Positions 11,715-22,962 of a stretch of DNA of 64,000 nucleotides are shown here, in pieces; position 1 is the stretch's first letter; the number at the start of each line of letters is the position of its first letter. This DNA is from Cercophora sp. LCS_1. Its lineage: Eukaryota > Ascomycota > Sordariomycetes > Sordariales > Lasiosphaeriaceae. A program made the translations under genes and the position numbers. The notes under the pieces were generated by a model. That model was not told the origin of the DNA. It saw only the letters and a program-made list of their open reading frames with translations, and made no database searches. The stretch spans positions 248,001 to 312,000 of the forward strand of contig JAPZLL010000039.1 in NCBI GenBank assembly GCA_036250225.1. The letters run 5' to 3'.

Positions 11715-12661
11715 CGGGTGGTGGTAGTAAGTGGACAGATACCGCTGAGAGCTCAGTGGTGCTATTGCGGGGGCAGACGGTGTATGGCTCGGACGAGTTG
11801 GACATTGAGAGGATGCAAAAAAAGATTCTTCAAGATACCTACGGGAAAGATGCGCGCTGAGAAGGAGATGTGGGCTGCAAACCAGCGCGCCACAATGCCT
11901 GGCGACGTTGAAAGCGGGGCCCGTCCGGTCCGACTGCGGCCACGAGAATGCCGCCAGTGGTTGCGTACGTAATGACATACAGAAAGAAAATCTGCCAGCC
12001 GGGTAGTATGTTCTCATCGAAATCCTGGCGATTGGAACATCGATGAACATCTCGCCAAACATTCTATGCTCTGAGCCCGCGAAAGGAACACCTGATTTCG
12101 GCGGAATCGGTGATTACGAAGCCTGCGTGACGCCAAGCAACTTGTGCATTTCCGACAGCGAGCTCTTGCGTCTCAAAAGGCCGCCAAGTCCACCGGCTTA
12201 CTCATCGGCCGGTCGGCGATAGGCCACACCAAGATGCAATTGCTTCGGCCCTCTTCAACACGACCAAAGGGGCTGTGCTATCCCCGCACGTTCCGCGCCG
12301 CGGCGGCCGCGGCAGAAGTCAACGTAGGGACTCAGGACTCGAAGGATCCCGGTGCCAAGCCAAGCAATGAATGGCGTTGGATCGGCCTTTGCGGTCGGGC
12401 GTCTGGATGACCCCCTGAATATGTCACCATGAACAATGGAAGCAACGCAATAGTATCCCGTTTGGCGGCCCATGTCGTACGACATATACCATCGGAACAG
12501 CCTGCCTCCCAAAGACAGATAAATAAGACACCTTTTCCCAGACAAGATTGTCTTCATCTCATCACCATCCACAGCACACAAACGACACACATAGAAGAAC
12601 CCTGAACTGACATCACCACACAAACCCCAACCCTTCACGTCCCGAACCACAAACGACAAAA
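11715..12661. other. Intergenic, 5' of the SDR gene
   Basis: No gene found. An A/T-rich GATAAATAAG at about 12519-12528, some 135 bp before the SDR start, is a possible TATA-like element. Confidence 0.35.
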
Positions 12662-13531
12662 ATGGCACCCCGAGTCTGGCACATCACAGGCGCAAACACA
12701 GGCTTCGGCCTCGAACTCGCCCTCAAAGCCCTCCGCTCCGGCGACCTCGTCATCGCCGCAATCCGCACCCCCTCCAAGGCGCCCCCCTCCCTGCTCAACA
12801 ACCCGTCGGTCAAAATCCTCCCCTTTGACCTATCCCACGCCCAAGACGTCCAAAACGCCCACGCATCCGCCTCCTTCTCCGCCTTTGGCCGCGTCGACGT
12901 CCTCGTCAACAACGCCGCCTACGCCTACATGGGCGCTATCGAGGAGACCGAAGACGCGCAGGTCCAAAAACAATTCGACATCAACGTCTTTGGCATCCTA
13001 CGCACCATTCGCGCCTTTTTGCCCGGCTTGCGCGCCCAAGGGACGGGTTTCATTCTGAATGTATCGTCGATTGGTGGACTGCATGGGTACCCATCCAATG
13101 GCGTGTACTGCGCGACCAAGTTTGCCTTGGAGGGGATCACCGAGGCCCTGGCGGCGGAGATTGAGCCGTTTGGGTTGAAGGCGGTCATCGTTGAGCCGGG
13201 CTATTTCAGGACGGCGTTTTTGAAAGGTGCGACGTCCGGTGGCGGGGAGAATATCGCGCCGGAGAATCCGGCTTATGAGGGCACGGTTGCGCATGAGGCG
13301 AGGAAGGCGTTTTGGGCGTATAACGGGAAGCAGCCTGGGAATCCGGTCGAGGGCGCGGCGAGGATGTGGGAGTATGTGGCGGGGGAAGGGCTGTTTCAGG
13401 GGAAGGAGAGGTTGTTACGGTTACCGCTGGGGACGGATACGGGTACGCAGATGAGGAAGTTTGCGGCTGATTTGGAGAGGACGGCGAATGAGTATGAAGA
13501 GGTTTGGTCGAGTACGGATTTCAAGGAGTGA
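12662..13531 (+). CDS. Short-chain dehydrogenase/reductase, classical type
   Basis: Single exon, 289 aa. The cofactor motif TGANTGFG is at residues 9-16, the NNAAY motif lies near residue 85, and the catalytic pair is Tyr149/Lys153 (YCATK). A catalytic Ser lies in NVSSIGG just upstream. Length and layout match NAD(P)-dependent classical SDRs with an extended C-terminal substrate region, close to fungal oxidoreductases often annotated as retinol-dehydrogenase-like. The substrate is unknown. No signal or membrane segment is seen, so it is probably cytosolic. It converges with the NACHT gene, 116 bp between stops. Confidence 0.9.
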   Translation: MAPRVWHITGANTGFGLELALKALRSGDLVIAAIRTPSKAPPSLLNNPSVKILPFDLSHAQDVQNAHASASFSAFGRVDVLVNNAAYAYMGAIEETEDAQVQKQFDINVFGILRTIRAFLPGLRAQGTGFILNVSSIGGLHGYPSNGVYCATKFALEGITEALAAEIEPFGLKAVIVEPGYFRTAFLKGATSGGGENIAPENPAYEGTVAHEARKAFWAYNGKQPGNPVEGAARMWEYVAGEGLFQGKERLLRLPLGTDTGTQMRKFAADLERTANEYEEVWSSTDFKE

Positions 13532-13647
13532 AGACCGGACGACGTCAGAAAAGGTTACTCGTGTGATGAGTGGTTGACAATTGCAATGGGATATCTCGAA
13601 CTTGAAGAAAAAAGGCTTCCCATATTTCATGCAAATCCAAAAACCCC

Positions 13648-16600
13648 TTAAGCTCCTTTTGGTCTCCTGACATGAATCTTTCGGTGTCTATTCCGATCGT
13701 TCGCCCTCGTGAACCTCCTCCCACAGGTCTCGCACGCGTGTTTCCGCTCCCCATAATGCGCATCCGTGTGCTCCTTCAAGATGGACTGCCTTGTAAAGCT
13801 CTTGTTACAGATGTTACATTTGTGCTTGGCATCAGGCACTGGGTTCTTCCCTCCAGGGGGTCCATGCTTGAACTGTGCTTGCCCATCCGATAGTTCGGGG
13901 TGATAGTTGCGGATGTGCTTGTCCTTGTCCTTGTTGGTTGAGAAGCCAAACGGCTGCATAGAACACGTCTCTGACGGGCAATGGTACGGCCTGTCGTGCC
14001 TGTTGGAGTGACTGTCCAGCTCGCTCTTGGTCTCAAATCCCTCGTGGAAAAAGTCGCAAGTTATTCGCTGGCACTTAAAGTACCGCTCCCCGTAGCGCTG
14101 GACAAGTAGATCCACCTTGCTCTCGTCGCGGGCAAGCTCCTCGATCTTTTTGCGCGAGTTTTCGAGAGCCTTGTCGAGATTCGGTAGACTCACTTTGTAT
14201 CGCTCTTTGTAGTCGGCCTTCCGGTGTTTCCAGATGTGGGTCCACAGCACGACGAGATCCTGGTAGAAGGGCCTGTCTTTCAGGGCATGGCAGTCATTGG
14301 CCGGGTCATGCTCTTCCTGTTGCGACTGTGTGGGCTGAGAAGGGGTGGGTGAGCGAGACGACGAGGACTGCTGACTTGACATCGGCGAACGAGGTTGCGT
14401 CGCCTGTTTCTGTGATGGTCGTGGGTTGAGGTGCTTCTCTTTCCCCTTCTTCTTTTCCTTTTCCTCCGCAAGCTTAATGCTTTCCATGTGAAACCTGACA
14501 AAGTTCGCAAGTGCCTCAGTTAGCATCATTTCATCCTGTCCACTCGCGATGAAGAAATCTGCAAAGGCGAAACCGATGATCATCTCCAGGTGGGTGTTCC
14601 ACTTTGCCACTGCGTAATCCTGAAATGAATAGTGGCCGTTCATGATGGCCTCTTCGACGAACTTTGACTTAAGATTGTTCTGGAACTGTGCGAGGGAAAG
14701 ATAGCTGAGACAAAGCACAGCCATGTCACAGGCCACCTTCCTCCTGTCGACATGTCGACTCGCGAGGATGTTCCTTTAACCGAGTTAGCACCAGCCACAT
14801 GCTTGTAGGGAGAACGTACTCTTTGGTGGTGCTGTGAATAAACTCGACACGGTTTTCCAGTTTCTGCACCAAGCCGCCGCAGACTCTCTCAATGTCTTCC
14901 ACGCTCAGCTCATCTCCACGATGCAAAATCCTCGAGCCACTCTCCTCTATGTGGAGCGCAGCTTGAAGCTCATACCACTTGAGTGGTCTCAAGGCTCCTG
15001 CAAGAAGAGAGAAGATCTTCTTCGCCATGTTCCAATTGTTGTTGTTATTTTCCCTCTCTAGTCGATTGATGGTCTTCTCGTATCTGTCTCCTGTCAGCGT
15101 GTCTTAGCAACCGTTAAATGGAAGGGCATTGCTTACGCTTTTCCGAGATCTGGGGGCAGCATATTCTCACTCCACTCCATCTGCACATGTCTGGGATGAT
15201 GCAACCATGACAGGTAGTCGATTGCGAGACGTGCATACAAAAAGCACCCTGGGTTGGGATGTTAGCCTGTGCGTGTCTTGCTTGGAGGTACGACTTACCT
15301 TGGCATCGCTCCAGGACCCTATCCTTCGCCATCGTGGTTTCTTCGGGGGTGATGTACCCCTCCCATCTCCTTTGCAGATCGTTCAGTCGGGCTTTGACAT
15401 ACTTTTCAATATCGTCGTCTGACTGCTCGGGCGTGAGGCCAAAGACTACAGCATTCTGCATAAGCTTCCGGATATCGTCGGTGTATTGGCTCACAAACAG
15501 AACGCGGAGCTTTCCTGGTTTGTACTCGTCGCACTTCTCCACCATGGATGTCCAAAACTTGACAATTGCCTTGACCTCCTGGATGCGACACTCGTCCAGA
15601 CCGTCAATAACCACAAATTGCTTCATGTCGGCCTCACAGAAAAGCTCGAGGAGAGACTTGATGGTGTCAATGTTGGAGAGCACCTCTTCCGAGCCGTTCA
15701 CCTTTTTGTGCCGACAAGAAGGGAGTGGATCTTGGTTGTGTATGAGAAGCTGTCGCAGAATGTCCTTGAGAACGGCAGCAGCTGTGCTCAGACCGGGGTC
15801 ATCCTGACGGCAGTAGAAGTAAGTTGTTTTGAAGTCCTCAATGTTTCCACACCCGTCGATGACGGTTGAGGCCAGAACGGATTTTCCTGGCTCCTTGTCA
15901 GTGCTTTGATCAACAATTCAAAAACCAAGCCACCCACATACCTGCACCCGCCTTTCCGTTTAGCCACATGATGTTGTGGGGTGGGATCTCTTCATGCATC
16001 CAGTTGAGCATTTTGTCTTCCTTCAAGATCCATGCTGACGTCTCTGGGAATTGTGCTCTGATCTCTTGGTGTTTCTTGTGGCGAGGTTCCTGCTCGAGAC
16101 CGTCCGGTGGTCTGAGCCATCGAAGGACTTCCGTCGTCTGTTCTTCCCGTCGAACCCTCTCGGCCTCTCCCGCAGCTTGAAGCTTTCGCGCACGTTCGTG
16201 TTCATAATGATCCATCAGCTGACGGCAACGGACATTCCACGGCACGATTTGGCCACCGAATGGAAGCTGGGTGTTTCTTTGTTGCCAGGCTTTTGAAAGT
16301 TCAGCGAGAATCTTGCCATGGTCATCAAAGCTTGTGAGGATGATGTCGAATTCGCTCTTATAGTCTCCCCAATCGACGTGGAAAATCTTCTTCCATCCTG
16401 CACTTCGTGGTCAATGATATCACATGAGATGCGCATTGGATGGAACCTACCTCTCCCTGTAAGAAGCTTGATCATCTTCCTGTAGAACTGGAGTAGGTCG
16501 TGGTACATGTGCGCCAGACACATCATGTCGTTGGGTTGGGACTTGATGAACTCGTCATGCTGCTGGAGGGCTGGGATCCGCTTTCCAAACGCTTGATATG

Positions 16601-17022
16601 CGTCTAGTACAACTATGAGGATACCGGAATCTTCTTGAGCAACCTATGAGGGCAGATTAGAGGACGTCAAGGCGGCCAAAGCATCGTGAAATACAGACCT
16701 GCAGAATGTATGCTGTCGGTCCCCAGATAAAGGCGGAGACTTCGTCCGTGAGATTCCCGGCCACTTTTGCTGACCGACAGACCCTGTCAAACTCTTCAAA
16801 GCGCTCCAGGAACAATTGTATTCGTGGAAAATTCATCATGGCCTTGACACGCTCCTGGTGGTGCTGGATTCCCAGAATCTTGACTTTGACATGCTTGGCC
16901 GTGTACTCGGGAAAGGATTCCCGCTGAGCTTGGGTAAGCGTGGCTTTGAAGTCTTCCAGACTGCGCTGGAGGACATTCTCCGGTGTGTTTGGCCTGCCAT
17001 CATCCTGGTGAACAACGTCCAT
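13648..17022 (-). CDS. NACHT NTPase (NLR-like) with C-terminal C2H2 zinc fingers
   Basis: Seven exons: 17022-16699, 16643-16451, 16397-15942, 15886-15299, 15248-15137, 15083-14820 and 14773-13648 (1020 aa). All phases agree and all introns are 46-55 nt GT-AG. The N-terminal ~150 residues resemble the DUF7708 domain that precedes NACHT in fungal proteins (VSAFIWGPTAYILQ). The P-loop GKAGAGKS (~319-326) spans intron 3, and Walker B FVVIDGLDEC is at ~415-424. An IHSTTKE segment closes the ATPase module. The usual ankyrin, WD or TPR repeats are replaced by a Ser/Gln/Pro-rich linker and Cys/His fingers at ~880-1013; the last two are classical C2H2 (HKCNICNKSF and HACETCGRRF). It is likely an intracellular signalling switch; nucleic-acid or protein binding by the fingers is inferred. 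Confidence 0.8.
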
Positions 17023-18014
17023 GGTGTTTGTTCCAGGGCAAATGGCGGGTTGGCGGTCTTGGCGATGTCAAAAATCGTCGCCAGGGCAGTGGGTGGTGCA
17101 ATTTGCTTGATGATATTTGGGAGTGAAGTTGAGAAGTCCATCCAGGTGAGGGGAAGATCCCGAGGGACTGGTTTGGCTGATCTCTTGGACAAGGCTCTGC
17201 TGTGCCCCTTTCGGCGTTGATGCGGGAATGCCCCCTGTCAGGCACTGTGCCATATCGTGGCCGCAAAATGCAGTGGTGGCTTGGCGATTGGCTGACGTGG
17301 AGCCAGAACGTTGCACCGCTGAAGAATGCAGCGAAGAATGATCCGCGGAATGCACAGCCCCACGCCGCCAGACCGCTCAGGTTCGCCTAAACTTCTCATC
17401 ATGAGCCGCGCACCACATTTTGGCCGCCCACCAGAGGCCTCCTGAAAATGCAGTGCATCATGATCCCTGCTGCCAGATTTTGCCCAGCAGAGCCTCGTCA
17501 ACATCGCATGACGGAAAGCCTGGCGACATCCCAGTGTCGAGCCCAACTGCCTTCCCGCATCGGGCCAATTCATAGCTGCATCGTAATTGGGCGTCCTCAG
17601 TAAGTCGAGGAAAATCGCGTCAAGGATTCCGGTTCTCATTCGTGAGATTCAGGTTCTTTGTGTAAGAGCGCAGAGCGACAACGAAATGGTGTCGAGGGGT
17701 GAAGTCTGGCGACTGCGGGGCTGTTGCAGACGCTAGGCAACCGGGCGCAGACCGCGGTGAAACCTCGACCTGCAGGTGCTGGTGTGCCTGGCACCTCCCA
17801 CGCCAGCCGTCTGATGATTGGCACCCGGGCCAATTGTCCGGGGACGGGAAACCGCGACCACACACCCAATCGGGCGGCGACGCCAGGGCGGGCCAACATT
17901 CATCTCAGCATCTCTAAGCCCTACCTCCCACCCAACATCCTGCTGACGAGACGTCTCTTCGTTTTTGGAAGAGGCGAGCACCACTATCCTACACTACATG
18001 TGCAGCACGAAAAG
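17023..18014. other. Divergent promoter region between the NACHT and SNF2 genes
   Basis: 991 bp between two divergent start codons. Open frames extend upstream of both starts but show no domain or splice support. Confidence 0.4.
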
Positions 18015-21000
18015 ATGGATCTCAGGGACATGCTGAACACGGAGCAAGATGTCGTTGAGCTTCCCATGGTCAATCCCGATTTGTGGGGCGCTCCGACCTC
18101 ATATCAACAACCACAGCAACCACCGCCTCCGTTGGAGCACACAGGATCATTTGATTTCGACAGGTTCCTGGGTCTTGTTCCAAACGAGGGTGATGACTTT
18201 GACCTCGACTATTCCGGTGCCGGCGATGTCGACGATGGCTTGGCGCAGTGGGCGGCGAACAACATGGCCCACTTGCCACCCGATGGGATTGCCCAAGAGC
18301 CGTCATCGAGCCCGTCGGACGAGTCCAACGATTCGGATGTAGAGATGGAGGACGGCGTCGAGGAGGGCCGTGGGGGTTCTCCAGAAACCCCAGACAGTGA
18401 AATGGTCGACGACGACGGCATGATATGCTATGGAATGGTGATGGTCCTGCTCGGCTTGAAGGTGCTGCATATGCGCTAATAGGGTACAATAGCTACACAG
18501 AAAGGACGCAATTCTCAAGCATCAGAACATGACGACAATAGTAACCGCACTGTCTGACCTTGCTGGATCGGACCAGGACCATGTTCAAAAGTTCACGCTC
18601 ACTCTCAAGCCAGCGCCGCATATCCAACTGTCGCTTCCCGACGACACCGCCTTTGGAATTCTCCGCAATGATCTAACCGAGGCTCTTGATGTGCTCTTGA
18701 ACCAGCGCCCGCCATTCAAACTCGAGGCCGTGGCTCCGACAATACGTCTCCGGGAACAAATCGGCCTGTCTTCAAAACCCAATGAAGCGATTGTTCAAGT
18801 AAACATCAACATTTACGGTCCTCGAGAACGTGCCAAGGAAGTCGGCGATAGGCTTTCGGATAAGAGGCAGTGGTTGCAAAAGCCCGACTTCTACAACAAA
18901 AAGTATCCCTACGACAATCCCCACGTCCTGCACTTTCCCGAACTCGAGGGACATATGATCGAAGAAGAGATACGTCAAGACGTCTCGGCAAGGGCAAAGC
19001 CGAGGGCAGATGAGGAACGCGTCAAAAAGCTCGTCGCCCAAGTTGAAGGGGCCCTCAGTCGAGCAGCTGATCTTGAAACAATGGCTGGGGATCAAGGGCT
19101 GAAGACGACGCTTCTCAAGTGGGTCCGCTGGGAGACCATCTTTGGCTGTCTAGCTGACGTCGAGTTTTTACAGGCATCAACAGCAAGCTTTGACATACAT
19201 GACGCAGAGAGAGTTGGGACCAATCCCCGACAAATACCGCTTGTGGAAGAAAGACATGTATGGAGGCCAAGAAATGTAAGGCCACCAGCACCAACTTTTA
19301 GACACGCGCCAATTTCATCCTAGGTACATTCACCGGATAACCAAAACACGGTCGCCAATCCAACTAGACGAGACCGGCGGCGGAGTGCTCGCAGATGAAA
19401 TGGGCATGGGCAAAACACTGTCGACCCTAGCCCTGATGATGCGGACACTTGAGGCAGGACAGCAGTGGGCAGAGAAGAAGCAATCCGAAGAGCACTCCAG
19501 TGGAAAGGTCCAGCGACACACAAGGTCAACCCTGGTTATCGTGCCTTCAGCTCGTAAGTCCTTGTGTTCTAAGGTCATGTGTCTCTTGAGGGCTGACGTG
19601 ATGACAGTTCTCATCAACAACTGGCTTAACGAGATCAGAATGTGAGTCTGGCCACTTGGCGCGATAAGTTCAATGCTAAACACATGCTAGACACACGGGT
19701 GAAGCTCTGAAGATTGTCAGATACCACGGCCAAGGGAGGACCAAGGAGTTAGATGACCTCGAGAACTCCGACTTGGTCATCACGACGTATAACACGCTCT
19801 CGACCGAGTTTGCTCTCAAGAAGTCTCTGCTACACAAGCTGTTTTGGTTCCGTGTCGTGCTTGACGAAGGTAGGTCGCAAGCGGCATGGGGTAGGTAAGA
19901 TATGAGCTAACCGCGATAGCCCACATCATTCGCAGACAAGCCACCACATTTTACCGGACATGTGCCGATCTCGAGGCCAAGTCTCGTTGGTGTTTGACTG
20001 GAACACCAATCCAGAACCACCTCGAGGATATCGGCGCGCTTTTTGCCTTTCTCCGAGCGGAGCCCTTCCACAGTCTCGCCCAGTTCCGGCGCTTCATCTG
20101 TATTCCGTTTGAGCAAGGGGAGACCATTGCGAGAGACCGACTCATTATGCTGTACGACTCTCTTGTGCTGCGTCGCACCAAGGACATCTTGGAGCTTCCT
20201 GGGCACGAGGAGGTAACCCGGAATCTTGAGCTCGATGAAGAGGAGAGACGACAATACAACAAGACATCAAACCTCGTCAACCGATACATGCGCACGCAAG
20301 CGACCCATCTCCCCGGAGGTCCAGCACACGCTCTCGACTCATGGAAAAGCACCAAGTTTGGGCTGTTCCAGGCACATCTGCAATTGCGGATCCTCTGCAA
20401 CCATGGAACGTTCCAGAAGCCCTTCTCGTGGAAGAAACGCGATGTGCGTGAGGAGCGTGTCGCCGAGGCGGAGGCGATGATGAGTGAGATTGGTTTGCGC
20501 TCAGAGCTCCGATGCGACGGTTGCGGCCATCAGCGGTCGATTGTACCATCTTCACAGACACGCTTTGCTGAGAACTGCGGACACTTGCTGTGCGACGACT
20601 GTCTCGACGACTCCGTCACGGACCGGTGTCCACTGTGTCAGCGCTTTGCGAAGACAGATGTCCCAATGCGTGACGGGGATCACACTGCAGACCACAAGAG
20701 CGATTACTTCAACAAGGAGGGTCACTCCACAAAGATGAACCAACTCATGACTGACGTGAAAGCGGGCGTGGAGGACACCAAGAGGTGAGTGAGATAACGA
20801 GTGATAGCCAAAGTATGTGTGCTGACGAGGTGAAGCATCATCTTCTCGTGCTGGACAAGGACATTGGATCTCATCGCCAGGCACCTTATCAACGAAAAGA
20901 TTACATTTGTGCGGGTTGACGGCGAAGTGTTGGTATCGAAACGCCAAGGCATCATTGATAGATTCGCAAACGATCCCGAAGTCCACGTCCTTCTCATGAC

Positions 21001-21494
21001 AACAGGGACAGGAGCATTTGGGTGAGTTCTCTCCATCATATGCTGGCAACTTGAGTTACTAACTTTTGTCAGTCTCAACCTCACAGCCGCAAACCGCATT
21101 TTCATCATAGAGCCGCAGTGGAATCCCAGCGTGGAGAACCAGGCCATTGCCCGGGCCATTCGTCTACGACAGACAGAGAGAGTTCAAGTCACCCGCTACA
21201 TCCTCAAGGGGACGGTCGAAGAGGTTCGTCTTAATGTCTTCACATTTTAATAGCAACGCGCTTACATGAATCCAGGAGATGCAAACCCAGCAGATCAAGA
21301 AGCGAGAACGAGCCGAGATCGGGTTTCGAAACATCGAACAGTATCCAGCCCCACAACCGCCACAGCCACTACCCGATCCGCCGGTCCAAGTGCAGGTCAT
21401 TCCACCGCCGATCGTGGTGGTTGATGATGATGACGACGACGACGACCAGGAAATGTTTGTCCCTCAGGATCGAGCATGTATTGTTTTTGATTGA
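18015..21494 (+). CDS. SNF2-family helicase with inserted RING-type finger (Rad5/Rad16/HLTF-like)
   Basis: Ten exons: 18015-18437, 18493-19118, 19174-19275, 19324-19553, 19608-19641, 19691-19869, 19920-20784, 20836-21021, 21073-21223 and 21276-21494 (1004 aa); phases close without error. Walker A is ADEMGMGKT at ~406-414. The DEAH motif (VVLDEAHII) is assembled across intron 6 near 531, followed by TGTPIQNHLED. A Cys/His cluster CDGCGH ... CGHLLCDDC ... CPLC at ~728-765 is a RING inserted between the helicase lobes, as in Rad5 and Rad16. The helicase C-lobe ends with QAIARAIRLRQTERVQV (motif VI). The N-terminus is acidic and Pro-rich, and the C-terminus has an Asp run. It is probably an ATP-dependent DNA translocase in repair or chromatin remodelling, possibly an E3 ligase. 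The exact orthologue is unclear, since fungi have expanded this family. Confidence 0.88.
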
Positions 21495-21606
21495 TCTTGG
21501 AAATTTCTCACTTTGGAAACAACTTGGATGTATTACAATGAACACAACCCTCTTTCAAGGAAGCGCCGTTTACAACTTGCTCCATCATTCCCGCTCATTC
21601 TCGTCC

Positions 21607-22962
21607 TCAAGGCACCACACTGGTACTCGTAACTAACCTCAACCCACCACTCGTCGTCGAATTCCCACCGCCACCACCACCCAACACAGGCAACGGCGCA
21701 CAAGTCGGCACAACCGACGCCGTCACGGTCCTCGTCACCACCACCGTCAATGAAACTTGCCTCGTGTCCGTAGCTGTCGTGGTCACAGTTTGCGTCTCCG
21801 TCTTTTGTTCAGTTTCGGTATGCGTCTCCGTGACCGTCGCTGTGCGTACAACCGCAAAGGTCGCCGTCGCTGTTGTTGTTGCCGTGGTGCGGGCTATTTC
21901 GGTGGAAATAGCCGTGGACGTTGTGGTTGTCGACAATGTTTCTTCGCGTGTTTGCGTCGTCGTTGAGGTTTCGTTCCAGGTTTGGGTGAGGTTGGCGGTC
22001 CGCGTGGTGTCGTGCGTCAAAGTCGTTGTGACAGGTAGCGTCGTCGTCTGCGTGAAGAGGGCAGTCGATGTGGTGTTGAGGTACCGCGTAAAGTCGACGG
22101 TATTGGTAGCCGTTGCGGTCGTGGACTGCGTCAGCGTCGACGTGATGGTTTGGCTAAAGTACTCGGTTGTGTTGAGCGTCGTAGTCGAAGTGAGCGTGTT
22201 GGTCTGCCAGATGGTTGAGAAGCTCGTCACTTGGACCGTGTTGAAGACGGTGGCGAAGACGATGGAGAAGATTGTCGACGTGGTAAAGGAGACGGCGGTC
22301 GATGTGGTGTTTTGCGTTACCGTGGCGGTTTGAATCGTCGTCACTGGGACGGTCTCGGTGACTCGGGCCGTTGTGAGTGCTGTTGATGTCACGGGAACGA
22401 CCTCGGTGATGCTGATGCGGGTTGTTGTGAGGGTCGTGGAGGTAACGGGGATGGTTTCGGTCACGCGAACAGTGGACAGGGCTGTGGATGTTGCAGTGGT
22501 GTTTTGGGTGACGGTTTCGGTGATGGTTGTCCGGATGGGAAGAGGTCGGATCTCGAAGCTGGTCACGGTCACTGTCGTTGAGCCCGATTCTTGGTAGACG
22601 AATGATGTTCGGACGGCTGTTGATCGGATGATCTCGGTGATGTACACGACGCAGGATGAGGAGATGGGATTGGGCCTCGGGGTTGTCCTGATGGAGACTG
22701 AGGGGGTCGCTCGGGGCGGAGTCGGCGCGTTACTGACGACGAAGCCCGAACCGCAGACGCCGTAGACTGCTTGACACCCCGGACCGCAATGGTCCTGAGA
22801 CTGACCGCACCAGCCATTTGACGAGCAGCAATTCCCAAAGTCGGACCCCAGACAGGAGAAGCGATTAGGAAGTCCGCAGGTCCCGTCCTCGGACACGTCG
22901 AGCTGCGCCAAGACAAACCCCTGAAGCCATGTCAGCGATGCAAACACAGCGGCCACGCGCAT
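21607..22962 (-). CDS. Secreted chitin-binding (CBM18) protein with long Thr-rich repeat tail
   Basis: Single exon, 451 aa. It has a signal peptide (MRVAAVFASLTWLQGFVLAQ) followed by one hevein-type CBM18 at residues ~28-72 with the eight-Cys pattern (GTCGLPNRFSC, FGNCCSSNGWCG, HCGPGC, GVC). Residues ~140-420 are degenerate Thr/Val/Ser repeats of the type VTETVPVTST, which would be heavily O-glycosylated and extended. The end is Gly/Ser-rich; I see no clear GPI hydrophobic tail. It is probably a cell-wall or surface protein holding chitin through CBM18. It converges with the helicase gene (112 bp between stops). The repetitive codons create a long open frame on the opposite strand, which I treat as a shadow. 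Confidence 0.8.
   Translation of the reverse strand: MRVAAVFASLTWLQGFVLAQLDVSEDGTCGLPNRFSCLGSDFGNCCSSNGWCGQSQDHCGPGCQAVYGVCGSGFVVSNAPTPPRATPSVSIRTTPRPNPISSSCVVYITEIIRSTAVRTSFVYQESGSTTVTVTSFEIRPLPIRTTITETVTQNTTATSTALSTVRVTETIPVTSTTLTTTRISITEVVPVTSTALTTARVTETVPVTTIQTATVTQNTTSTAVSFTTSTIFSIVFATVFNTVQVTSFSTIWQTNTLTSTTTLNTTEYFSQTITSTLTQSTTATATNTVDFTRYLNTTSTALFTQTTTLPVTTTLTHDTTRTANLTQTWNETSTTTQTREETLSTTTTSTAISTEIARTTATTTATATFAVVRTATVTETHTETEQKTETQTVTTTATDTRQVSLTVVVTRTVTASVVPTCAPLPVLGGGGGGNSTTSGGLRLVTSTSVVP

Noticed and set aside
17724..18014. N-terminal extension of the SNF2 protein
   Set aside because: Basic low-complexity translation; the ATG at 18015 directly precedes the acidic N-terminus.
21764..22333. 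189-codon open frame antisense to the CBM18 gene
   Set aside because: Its Val/Ser/Cys-rich product mirrors the Thr codon repeats of the real gene on the other strand.
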